From: Viscum album
Lineage: Eukaryota; Streptophyta; Magnoliopsida; Santalales; Viscaceae
Direction: 5' to 3'
DNA length: 64,000 nt
Assembly: GCA_963277665.1 (NCBI GenBank)
Contig: OY728163.1
Span: 1,901,174,644-1,901,238,643, forward strand
Position numbers and translations under genes: made by a program. Numbering within the stretch: position 1 is the first letter of the stretch; every line of letters starts with the position of its first letter. The notes beneath the pieces were generated by a model. It saw only the letters and a program-made list of their open reading frames with translations, did not search any database and had not been told where the DNA came from. This document shows positions 35,901 through 46,765 of this stretch, in pieces.

Positions 35901-37523
35901 GTGAATTTTTTGATCAAAATGGTTATTTTAAAATGATTTGTTTTTTTAGAAAATGGTTCTATTTTTTATTTCATGGTACTTCTATTCATCAATGACATCA
36001 CCCCTCCATTTTAATTATGATAAACTATGTATATATTGTATCAATACCACCTTTATTTATTCTCTAGATGTTTTATGATCATTTTCACCGGGGTTGTACA
36101 ATTTTATTACTATTCACAGTATTACACGACATGAGTTTTGATTGTATTCATTAATTTTTTTAAGTATTTTTATTTTATTGTTAGTTTTTTAATCTGATTG
36201 TTGATTTTGATTATGTATCACACCTTTCATATGATGAATGAATTGGATATAGAATGTGATGAATGGGTCCTGTAATACACTCTTAATGAATTAGAAGGTA
36301 TCATGAAAAATACTAAATATGATTTTGATTGAGGCCATACCCATTTATTTATATGACTTTAAAGAATGCCTTGATAGTATTTATATGTCTTGGAAAAATT
36401 CTTGAATGGTTGGATTTAGATTTTTTTGGTTATGAATTCCTTCATTATTAATTAATTTATTGGAATTCCATTTTATTATTCAATTAGTTATAATACCCAT
36501 GGTGATGTACCCAAGATAATATGATTATTTATATGGAATTATTTGATCATCATTTATTTCTTCAATATTATGGTCATGATATTGTTTAAATATATTTTTT
36601 TAATTTATTTACATTGAAATATTTATTATTAATTAATTATTTATTGATTCCATATAAAACATAACATTACTATGAATTTAAGCCCAACCTTAGTTTTTCC
36701 ATTCCATTGATACAAAAAAGAATTATTGGAATGAGTTTCAAGATTCCAAATTTTTTCCATTACAATTATTTTTAGGTTATATACCTATGTAAATCGTGTT
36801 TCATTTATGTATTTGGTTCTCCAAAATTATTAAATATATCCATCCTTCATATTTAAATCAATTTTATCTTTGGTAATGTAAAAAATTGTGCACCAACTCT
36901 TGGTTATTGGAGTTTCCATTGTTGGAGTGGGTGTCATAAAAAGTTAAAAAATATCCTTATGAACTAGATTAATGAGAAAATTGATTATGGATCAAAACCT
37001 AATGATATAACTAATGAATTATTATAACATTGTAGTCTAAAATTTTGAAACATAATTTTGTATTATGTTTTTCCAAATAGTACATTCATGTGAAGATACT
37101 ACAAGTGGATGTGATTTTAGCACAGAGGTACCTCTGGGTAATAATTCTAAAAAGGTTGCATTGGGATTGACCCGATCATCACTAGGTACATGAAAACAGA
37201 CCTTAGTGCACACCTATTTTGAAAGTTTGAGGGGTTATTATTTGGATTATTAATATTTTCATAACAAACCATTATAAAGGATTTGAAATTTTATTATCAT
37301 TTGAAAACATTTCCAGAGAAACCATGTTTATGATTATGAGCTTAGCTATGCATATTTTTTTTAATTTAAGATAACAATTCCACTAGTTTTTGGATCATAC
37401 AAAATTTTTTAAAATGTAATTATATAATATACTGTGTTAATTTTTTGAAATGGATATTAGTGTAAATAATGGAAAAATTTTCAATCCCTGAAATCCAATG
37501 ATGAAGAATTGTCATTTATTATA
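32970..37523 (+). repeat. Element F 5' LTR
   Basis: It starts TGTAACACCCCG and ends TTATTATA before TGGTATCAGAA. Colinear with A and D LTRs: the early CGCAACACT(A/G)GGTTT box (near 33,120; reverse of 3,470 in A), TATA region (34,091), the GTACTACCGCCACATGAGATGA box (34,456-34,510), the GATTTGATTCATTC box (about 34,640-34,690) and a diverged palindrome region (34,798-34,845). About 4.55 kb, very AT-rich. Confidence 0.7.
34091..34100 (+). promoter_or_regulatory. Probable TATA region of element F LTR
   Basis: CCACTAATAAAAGGGCACTC sits at the point colinear with the TATA boxes of A and D. The first base of the box is altered (TAATAAAA). Confidence 0.45.
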
Positions 37524-37534
37524 TGGTATCAGAA
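37524..37534 (+). other. Element F primer-binding site
   Basis: TGGTATCAGAA matches 10 of 11 bases of the tRNA-Met-type TGGTATCAGAG and follows the inferred LTR end. Confidence 0.65.
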
Positions 37535-38160
37535 AAATCATTCGAAGGGAACTAGTATCACTAGATTTCTCATCTTAAGAGGACACAAAATCATATAATA
37601 TAATGAAAAATAGATAATTATCTATGTATTATGGATTCCAATGGAATCTATAGAATAAGAGGACAATAGGGAATAATGAATAAGGGGATAAGGGAAAGGA
37701 TGATTTTCCTACATATAGTAATCATGGAACAAAACACCCGAGTATAAGCCTAATGGGAGTTGTAGTTTTCTAAAACTGCATTTAGAAAGTCCACCAAACT
37801 TATGATTTCAAGGTAAATTAAAAAATTTCATGTGTTAAATTATTAAAATATAGGGATATTGGTCACAAATTAAATGAATTCCCAGAGCCTTAGTTAATAT
37901 ACTTCAAGAATATCTATGGAATCAAAGTCTATATTATGTTATTTTAAATTAATATGTGGGATCATTTTTTTGTGCTTGGATTAAATAATTAAGATAACTG
38001 AGTATTTTCTAAATGAAATTCCAATTAAATAAAATATAATATTAATAAAGGCTGATATGTTATATTTTATCATTAAGTATTCAAGTGAATTTTTTGGATG
38101 TTACTGAAGACAAGGAAATGTCATTCAATTGGAAGTTGAACTTGTTAGTATATATAATAT
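37535..38160 (+). other. Element F interior, left part
   Basis: No recognisable domain. It is followed at 38,160/38,161 by the LTR of element C. The last five bases, aatat, are at best a decayed match to atgat after the right end of C (62,664-62,668). Confidence 0.4.
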
Positions 38161-38407
38161 TGTAAGAACCCGGGTCTTGAGCATTTATGACATTGAAATT
38201 TTTTTATGTTATTCTAGAGTAGGTCATTCATATGGCGTGTGATTCTGAGCCCTGGTGTGGCTGGAATTAAATTTTATGTGCGTTCACACCGGACAGACCA
38301 AATAAATTGAAAAACTCCCTAACGGTTGCTCGGATAGGAAAACCCAGGGCACTGTTGAGTCCAGAGCGTGCCGTTTACCCGAGGAGGGGTGTAACATTTG
38401 CGGGCAC
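38161..38407 (+). repeat. Element C 5' LTR, first part
   Basis: TGTAAGAACCCGGGTCTTGA matches TTAAGAACTTGGGTTTTGA at 59,451; matching continues through GTGTGATTCTGAGCCC and GTTCACAC(A/C) to GGTGTAAC. It breaks at 38,407 exactly where the D LTR begins. Confidence 0.9.
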
Positions 38408-40233
38408 TATAACATCACAGGTAAATAAAGATTACGATATTTTCATATTTATTAATATTTGTGAATAAAATTTTAATATAACTTTAAAGGGAATGATATG
38501 TTTGATAGCGTACCCAGTACGTAACAATGAGTTTCTTTGAAATCTTACGTTGTAAATTAATAATATGATAATATTATTTTAAATGGTAGTTAACGCCTAG
38601 CCATTGTAATGGTGGGAATGAATATAACTAACTAAAAAATGATTATATATGTTTGTTAAATATTTTTACATTTATCCAATAAAATTTAGAGGCTTAAAAT
38701 AAGAAAAGAATTATATTTTAAGCATAAATATTCTAATGTTCTTTAAAATGTCGATTAACCGCCTTTTGACGGAGAACCCTTTTTAAAAATACATTTTTTC
38801 AATTTTATATGTTATATTTTAAAAAATAAAATCCTTCTTTAGAATTGGGACATCAAAATTTACTTTGAGTAAATTTTTGTTATTTTTCTGATAATGATCA
38901 TTTTTAAGGAATAGTGAAAATGTTGTATTTAAATTTAAAACCTCCTTTTAATCTAATTTATTTATTTGGTTACATTATATTTTTAATTGGTTTTAATTTT
39001 TAGTTGAAATATATTTTTACCATTTAATCCAATTGCGGTCATTGGAATTAATTTCACTTTGAAATTGGACATAAACAAGTGTCAATCATTTAATAGATAT
39101 TGTTTCATAAAAACCCTCTATTTGTTTTGACAGCAAAAAATTATTATATAGTTAATTAATTAAAATTATATGTTTTGAATTTGGTAAAATTGACATCATT
39201 TTCGAATTTGGAATATCAAATTTACTTTGGACATATTTTTGGTATTTTTCTGACAAATGTTCATTTTTAATGAATAGTGAAAAATACTGCATTTTACTTC
39301 AACAATGCTTTTTCATCTAATTTAATTATATAGTTAGGTGATCCATTTAATTTTTTTTAAAGTGTAATTAAATTATGTTTTTATCACTTAATACAATGTT
39401 GTTCATTGTCATTAAGTTAACTTTTTAATTGTATGTGAAAACAACTGAACCTTTTGATAAATTTTTACATCTTAAAAACTTGTCTTCGGTTGTGACTATG
39501 GGAATTATTTTTAAATTAATTATTGAAATTTTTGTGTTTTTAATTTGGTAAAATGGATTCCATACTTGGAATCAGAAGTTATAAATTATTTAATTAAGAC
39601 TCTATTGTTTTTTGGACATTATGAATAGTAACGACAGTAATTATCTTTAATTATCATGATTAATTAGTAATCGTGTAGTTAAGGGTAATAAAATTATAAC
39701 ATAATAATATAAAATGACCCAAAAATGTTTCCAAATACTCTTTTTTGAGTCATGGCCGACCATGGGAAGTTTTTTACCGAAATTGAGGGCCCATGAGTCA
39801 CAGGGTGTAATAGTGACATTCGTGACATTATTTTTTTAAAAGAAGTGAAATATAACAAAGGTTTCTATGTCCTAAGTAAAACAATTTTAATTTCATTTAC
39901 ATAAATGATATATTAGACTATAAATAGTAATTGGAATGATAAAATTCTTTCCTACATCATGGTATTTTTTCTATAATTTTTAAACATTAAATAAATAAAT
40001 TTATTTATGACACCATGATGATGCAGTGATTACATCATTAATGGATGATTTAAATAAAATTAAAAGATATGGTAAAATATAAGACTTAAATTTGTTAAAA
40101 ACCTATTGTATGTGTGTATTTATAATTCTTATAACCTTTTCCTCTAAATATATTATTTTGGGACCTTTAAAATCCAAAAACCATTTTATAATCATGTAAC
40201 ATTTCAAGACTTTCCAAAAGTGACCCTCCTCCC

Positions 40234-40243
40234 TATAATAAAA
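40234..40243 (+). promoter_or_regulatory. Probable TATA box of element D 5' LTR
   Basis: CTCCCTATAATAAAATGCCC lies at the position colinear with the TATA boxes of A and F and keeps the C-rich downstream run. The equivalent in the 3' LTR is missing where the LINE lies. Confidence 0.55.
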
Positions 40244-41340
40244 TGCCCCACCTCTACCCCCTTACACACACACCTATCTAGCACTATTATCATCCAAAAT
40301 CTGCTCATATTATCTCTAAAAATACCTCTCTTACTCCTAGAAGCCTCACTTTGGGCATAAGTATTTCTAAGGAAGCCTTTGGCACAAATCAAAAAGAGTT
40401 ACCCGATTTAGAAGTAATGTTTTCTCTCGAGATTCTTTCTTTTATTTTCCTTATTCACTCACCATTATCTTATTATTATTTGACCCCATAATAACACCAG
40501 TATAATAAATATACTAGGAAGTTGTTTTGATAAGGATTCTATCTACACTCACAAATACCTCTGTCAAATTGTTAAAGAACATACTGTTATTGTGGGTGGT
40601 GAATTTTTGCCTCACGAAACGATGACTGTTCAATCTTCTTTTAACAACTTTTATTGTGGCCATTATGATTTCACTGTTATTATATATGATATATATTGTA
40701 TTTCTTTTTTCTATATGATTATGAATATTATTTTTAAATCACATCGTTATGTTTTTCATGTTGTGGAACTGCGATAATTTCATCTCAGGAAGTGTGGACT
40801 ACCGTCCCCTCAACTGATGTGACTCGTTCATGCCAAACAAGGAATTTATAAAGAATTTAATTAATAAAATCAAGTTACCTATATAAATTATATATTATAC
40901 AGGAATTATATTATATATATATTTCTTATTTAGTTTTAATTCCTTTAATATGACAAATAAATGAAAGTAGCGTTCTTGCGTAGGTACGGCCTGCTGTCTC
41001 CATGAACGGTGCATTTAATTTTCTGACTCAAAATGTTATGAAATAGTATAAAATGAATATATAATGGATATATATGATATTTAAATCATTAATACCATTC
41101 TGGAGATTATTTAATTATAACTACATGGGAAATTCTTTTCAAACAAGTTCATTTTGGACTCATGTACCGAACATCGACAAAATGTATGACATGATCTCAC
41201 ATAATTAACTATTTATTATAATATGATAATATGTGATATTAATTGAATAATAAAATTTAAATGAAGTCCTTAAGCAATTATAAATTGACCTAATTTTATT
41301 ATTCAAGAATATAACGAAACAAACAAGACAAGTCAGACTT

Positions 41341-42140
41341 GAGGTAAGGGGATTTCTTATCTCACTTTTAATTCTGTGAGATATCCATTGTTTGCCAATT
41401 ATTTATAGCACGTGGTGTATTTTGTACATACATTTGATATATATTATCATGATTCTTTTTATATTCAGGGTATTATGTGATTCATTTGGTTCTTATTTTC
41501 TTTTAGTCATATGACACGATTTGTTACAATGAGGTAAGGGGTTTTATCCCACTATTTATTCCTTGTGAGATTCATGCTATATATGTCACTATATCCTTTT
41601 AGTGGTGTATGTACTGCCCATTATTCTACTCTTTGTGTAATATAATTTCGTTTATGGGTATTTACATTGATGTTTTATAGTCCTTCATTCATGTGGTGTA
41701 CGTTTCGAAAGTTACCCAAATCGGTAAGGGAACCATTTTAAAAGACTTCTTTTTTGTTAGGTCTTTTAATGTACATATTCTTAATGTTTGGATATGTTCT
41801 TATATATCCATATTGCTTTAAATTTTATTTCCAAGTGATGAGATACCCTTTTTATCTCTCATTAACTCATTTTTGTATATTTTAAAGTGACGTTGTTAGG
41901 CTATCGAATTTCTTTAAGGGAACTTCTTAACCCAATTTCAATTCTTTGGGTTAAACCTCTATTTCTTGATTATGTCGTACTATGAACATGTGTGGATGAC
42001 CTATGATTTTTTTACACTTAATATCCACTTATATTGTGTTTATTTATATTTGTCACACATAATTATGTAATTGATTTATCTTTAATATAAAGATACCATT
42101 CTTGTATGGGACTTCATCTCAATCTCATTTCATTGAGAAA
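41341..42140 (+). repeat. Five-unit 190-bp array with hairpins in element D 5' LTR
   Basis: Unit starts are at 41,341, 41,531, 41,721, 41,911 and 42,101, exactly 190 bases apart: GAGGTAAGGG twice, TCGGTAAGGG, TCTTTAAGGG, CTTGTATGGG. Each is followed within 7-17 bases by an inverted repeat: TATCTCAC/GTGAGATA (41,358-41,383), ATCCCAC/GTGAGAT with one mismatch, TTAAAAGAC/GTCTTTTAA (41,738-41,769), TTAACCCAA/TTGGGTTAA (41,927-41,954) and TCTCAAT/ATTGAGA (42,117-42,138). Stem sequences differ but pairing is kept. The first three starts match the splice-donor consensus GGTAAG. Confidence 0.8.
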
Positions 42141-43145
42141 TCTTTTGATTTCTACACGTCATTATTTTTTATGGTGTATAAAACCCTTTTGACTTTTCAT
42201 TTCATTCAAAAGGAATCTTTTTTACATGATGTGTTTTACTAAACAACAAATGGAATGTTTTTTTGTCTTACGCATGCGGCAACAATGACTTCTTCACTGC
42301 CGTGACCTTTATTTGAGTTTCGACTTCCTCTACAATCCATAACTTTTTTTAAAAGAAAAATAAATAACATGTTTTACTTTTATTTTATTTTGGTATTAAA
42401 AATGTTTTTTATGATGTTTTTATTATATCAATGTGTTGTAGTGATATCATGTGATTAAAATGTGGAAATGTTATGTTTCACTTATGCATGTTTTATGAGA
42501 TACGAATATGTTATGTATCTTGGGAATTGTTTATGAAGTCAGGTGGTTCTGTGATAAACTAAGGGTGGGTGATCCCTAGATAGCTCTCTAATTAATTGGG
42601 TAATGCGAAGGAGTTAAATGCTAAGGATTCTCCGAAGAGATTAAGGGAATATAATGTGATGGGTATTTCAAACGTAACCATGAGGGTTACTACCTATGTA
42701 CTAATGTTATGAATGCCTCATGTTACCTTTATGTTTTATGATTTCTATACATATTTCACAAATCTTATGATTTAATGGAATATGCTAAAAATCTTATGTT
42801 ATGTATATATTGATGATCTAATGTTTTCTTTCTTTGTGTATCCCTTACTGTTCTTTTTATGCTCATCCCATGTTTTTGAAATGGTTACATAAAGTGGAAT
42901 ATGGTCAAGGATGGGATCGAGGAAATGTCATGCTATTTGAAACATAGAACTAGACATGACTCTTTTGTTCAAGAGTTTTTATTTTGTGAAAAAATGGAAA
43001 CTGAGTAGATGTGTCTACCTTGAAATCATTGATATGTAACAGTTATGTCCTATTTCTCTAAAACTCTACACCTAAAAATATCCTCAATGTAAATTATTCA
43101 TTTAATTCAAAATTATGTAATGTTTTAAGGCCAGGTCTCTATAGT

Positions 43146-43156
43146 TAGTATCGAGG
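43146..43156 (+). other. Element D primer-binding site
   Basis: TAGTATCGAGG resembles TGGTATCAGAG, allowing one deleted base, and begins two bases after the LTR end. Confidence 0.55.
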
Positions 43157-43369
43157 GTTGGTTTAGATAACTTTTGAGGTTAGGGTATTCTTTAAGAAAA
43201 AGTAACATTACCATAATGGTTAATATTTTAGAAAGAGTCATAGTTATTTTCATAATGTGAATGAGTTTAAGATAACATGAATAATTATATCTTAGTATTT
43301 AACCTCCTCATAAGATATTATATGATGATTTTACTGATATATTCACACTAACTTTTTTTGTTTTAGTAA

Positions 43370-43930
43370 ATGGCTGGATCTTGCAGGCACCAAAGTAACA
43401 GTGGATGTGAAGAAAAATGTGACGGCTTTCTGAATGAGAAACTGAATGATATGGGAGCTACAATGAGAACTCTTGTGGTTATTCTCAACCAACTATCTGG
43501 AGATGTGATTGACCACCTGAACCAGAGTTATTTTTATAAGGAATCATATATACGAGAAACAATTCCCTATAGAAGTTCAGGTAATAATCATAAAGGTATG
43601 TATGTTAAAAAACCTACGTGTCAAAGATGTGGAAAGAAACACCAAGGAAAATGTTTCAAAGGGACATAAAGATGCTATAGATGTGGAAATGAAGGTCATA
43701 TAGAAAAAACCATCCATAGAAAAAGGATGCATCTAGTTGACTTTAGGAAAGGGAAATTAGTTCTTTCTAAAGGATCAATTTAATTTTTTAAATGTGGTGT
43801 GCATGGTCATTATGTAAACACATGTTCTAGGAAAAATTTTCAGGAATGGTATCACTAAGATCATACAAATATTTGTTTACCAATACCTAATTCCATTCCG
43901 ATTGAGGTTGAAGAAACTGACAATGACCAA
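43370..43930 (+). pseudogene. Element D shortened gag with three zinc-knuckle motifs
   Basis: A 99-codon frame starts MAGSCRHQSNSGCEEKCDGF and has a helical stretch (DMGATMRTLVVILNQLSGDV) followed directly by the nucleocapsid part. It ends CQRCGKKHQGKCFKGT at a TAA (43,667-43,669). The same frame goes on with CYRCGNEGHIEKT (43,673-43,714, last Cys lost) and, after another stop, FFKCGVHGHYVNTC (43,784-43,825, first Cys now Phe). The roughly 200-250-residue capsid domain expected between helix and knuckles is absent. Such a protein could bind RNA but not assemble a capsid alone. It is the only coding trace in D. Confidence 0.75.
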
Positions 43931-45490
43931 TGAAATGTAAGGATTGTTTCTTAAAATATGTTTTCCTATTATTGAAATCATTGGATATGATTCATGATTT
44001 TGTTTGTAGTAAAGAAGTATATCAGAATAAGTTGGAAAGAAATGGTTAATGTATCATTAATAATGTAGAATGAGTAAGAAGTCAACATACAAGGGATTCA
44101 AGAGTTATGGTATATTTTAGGATGAGGAAATTATTAAAAGTATTAAGGCTCTTTTGATGATGAGATTACATTAGAATACTTTTTATAGTATGTGTAGCCC
44201 TGATGTTTGATATATGAATATTTTATTCACGGAATAATTATATTTTCTTTTGTGTATATAGTTATAAAGAACTATTTTGGTTTATATGATCCTTGAATTT
44301 GAGATAATTACCAATTAATACATTTTGGGATGCAAAACGAAATTTATTAGATAACATTTGTGGTTAAACTATGTTGTGGTTATTTCTGATGAATTTATCT
44401 CTTTTGTGGGATATTATAAAATTGTGTAGTTTTTGAAAAGGGACATCATGCAAACTGTGTGGAAACCCGTTGCGTTGGATGAAGTAGTGGTAGTCGAACC
44501 CACAACCAAATTTCGACTGGTATTTATCACCTACTACTGGACTACCTGAAGTCCCTAGTTAGTATTACTAATTCAATTTAGTTATATGACCTTATGAATC
44601 AGGAATAAGTTGATTTTTGGGAAATGATTAACCTATCATAGATGATATGTTATTAGATTAAATATTTTTTAGTATGAGACTTTAAGAGTAACTTATGTTA
44701 TTTAGAGATAAATGTTAAGATTTATCTTGGAATACTATGTGATTAAATCCGTTAGAGATTTGGGTTTCAATCCTAGTTGGGATTACTTTGAAGAATTTTA
44801 TGGATAACTGTTTATTTAATGGACTTTCTTGAACCTTGGGTTCTTTTTGTTGAATTTTGGAGATTAAGTGTATGTTTTCTTTTTTGTAAAAGATTATCCT
44901 TTTTTGGGATTATCTTATCTTGTATTATCAATTTTGGTTTTGGTTAAGGTCTAATGACATGGGAAATATGTAGTTCATATTTTTTGTATCTGGTGATTCT
45001 CAAGAAGTTGATTATAGAACTCTTAATGTGAACGAGTCATCCTAAATACTCATCTTTTGGAGGAAATATGAGTTTTTATAAGAAATATAGTAAGATATTA
45101 AAGTCCACATGAAATGTACGTATATTTACTTATGATTTAGTTAAGCCCCTAATTATATTCCTCAATTAAAATTAACATAAAACAAAAACAATTTCTGTTA
45201 ACTTTTCCTACTGGGGAATCAAATAATGTTTATCCCATCACAAGTTTGTGATTTTTATACTAGTTAACATTCTCCTAAACATGTTTTCTATCACTCTCCA
45301 TCAGAACCTGACCCTTTGTTTTCTCTTCCATATGAATGTTTTCATGGAATCCTAGTATCTGTTCTCTCGGGTGACCTTTGTACTTTTTTTTCTTTCTTTT
45401 AAAGTGATAGTTTAAGTTACCCCTTTTCTGATTTGGGGCTTTAAATGAACTTTCGGAGCCAAATTTTAAAATTGCAAGGATGCAGTTCCC
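43931..45490 (+). other. Element D interior without pol
   Basis: No PR, RT, RH or INT motif is visible on either strand. Blocks are shared with the F interior: CTCTTCCATATGAATGTTTT (about 45,325) versus CTCTTCCATGTCCATGTTTT (about 63,455), and GACTTTAAGAGTAACTTATG versus GTCTCTTAAGAGTAAATTCATG. An imperfect inverted repeat occurs at 44,480-44,545. Confidence 0.5.
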
Positions 45491-45505
45491 AAAAGGGGGG
45501 AAGGA
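45491..45505 (+). other. Element D polypurine tract
   Basis: AAAAGGGGGGAAGGA immediately precedes the 3' LTR start; an unusually long, clean purine run for such an old element. Confidence 0.8.
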
Positions 45506-46765
45506 AGTAACATCCCAGGTAAATAAAGAATATTACATTTTCATATTTATTAATATTTGTGAATAAAATGTTAATATTACTTTAAAGGGAATTCTATGTT
45601 TGGTGGCGCACCCAGTACGAAACGACGAGTTTCTTTGAAATATTATGTTCCCCACTAATAATATAATAATATTATTTTAAATGGTAGTTAACACATAGAA
45701 TTTCTAATGGCGGGGATGAATAGAAATAACTAAAAAATGATTATATATGTTGGTTAAATAGTTTTTACATTTATCCAATAAAATTTAGAGGCTTAAAATA
45801 AGAAAAGAATTTGATTTTAAGCATAAATATTCTCATGTTCTTTAAAAGGTCGATTAACCTCCTTTTTATGGAGAACAATTTTTAAAACTAATTTTTTTCA
45901 ATTTTATATGTTATATTTGACAAAATAAGGTCTTTCTTTAGAATCAGGGCATCAAAATTTACTTTGTGTATGTTTTTGTTATTTTTCCAATAAAGTTCAT
46001 TTTTAATGAATAGTGAAAATGATGTATTTTAATTCAAAACCATTTTTAAATCTAGTTTATTTATATGGTTATATTTTCTTTTTAATTGGGTTTAAAGATT
46101 AGTTGAAATATATTTTTACCATTTAATCCAATAGTGGTCATTCGAATTAATTTCACTTTGAAATTGGACATAAACAAGTGTCAATCTTATGATAGATATT
46201 GTTTCATAAAAACATTCCATTTGTTTTGAAAGTGGAAATTAATTATAAAATTAATTAATTAAACTTATATGTATTGAATTTGGTAAAATGGACATCATTT
46301 TTGAATTTGTAATATCAAATTTAATTTGGATAAATTTTTGGTGTTTTTCTGACAAATGTTCATTTTTAATTAATAGTGAATAATACAGCATTTTACTTCA
46401 AAACTTCTTTTTCATATAATTTAATTATATAGTTATATGGTAATTTTAATTAGTTTTAAATTATAATTGAATTATGTTTTTATCACTTAATACAATGGTG
46501 TTCATTGGAAGTAATTTCACTTTTTAATTGGATGTAAAAACAAGTCAATTTGGTGATAAATATTTACTTCTTAAAAACCCATCATTGGTTGTGACAATGG
46601 GAATTATTTTTAAATTAATTACTGCAATTTTAGTGTTTCGAATTTGGTAAAATGGAATCCATATTTGAAATCAGAAGGTCCAATTTATGAAATTAAAACT
46701 CTTTTTTTGACATTATGAATAGTAACGACAGTAATTATCTTTAATTATCATGATTAATTACTAAC

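Larger units (their letters stand above)
38408..43143 (+). repeat. Element D 5' LTR
   Basis: It starts TATAACATCACAGG (ancestral TG lost) and ends CAGGTCTCTATA before a primer site. Landmarks: TATA (40,234-40,243), boxes at 40,592-40,660 and 40,788-40,837, palindrome region 40,974-41,021, and the five-unit 190-bp array 41,341-42,140. Most of the LTR (about 2.9 kb) lies downstream of the TATA box and would be transcribed leader. The open frame at 40,592-40,777 is conserved LTR DNA and not a recognised gene. Confidence 0.88.

Noticed and set aside
40592..40777. Conserved plus-strand frame also found at 49,090-49,296
   Set aside because: Same position in the two D LTRs; conservation is at DNA level (the shared box also found in A and F), and the frames diverge with no known domain.
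44480..44545. tRNA-like segment on the minus strand (GTGGGTTCGACTACCAC looks like a T-arm)
   Set aside because: The T-loop pattern TTCGACT fits, but one stem pair fails and no anticodon stem or matching acceptor strand can be drawn upstream. I keep it only as an imperfect inverted repeat inside element D.
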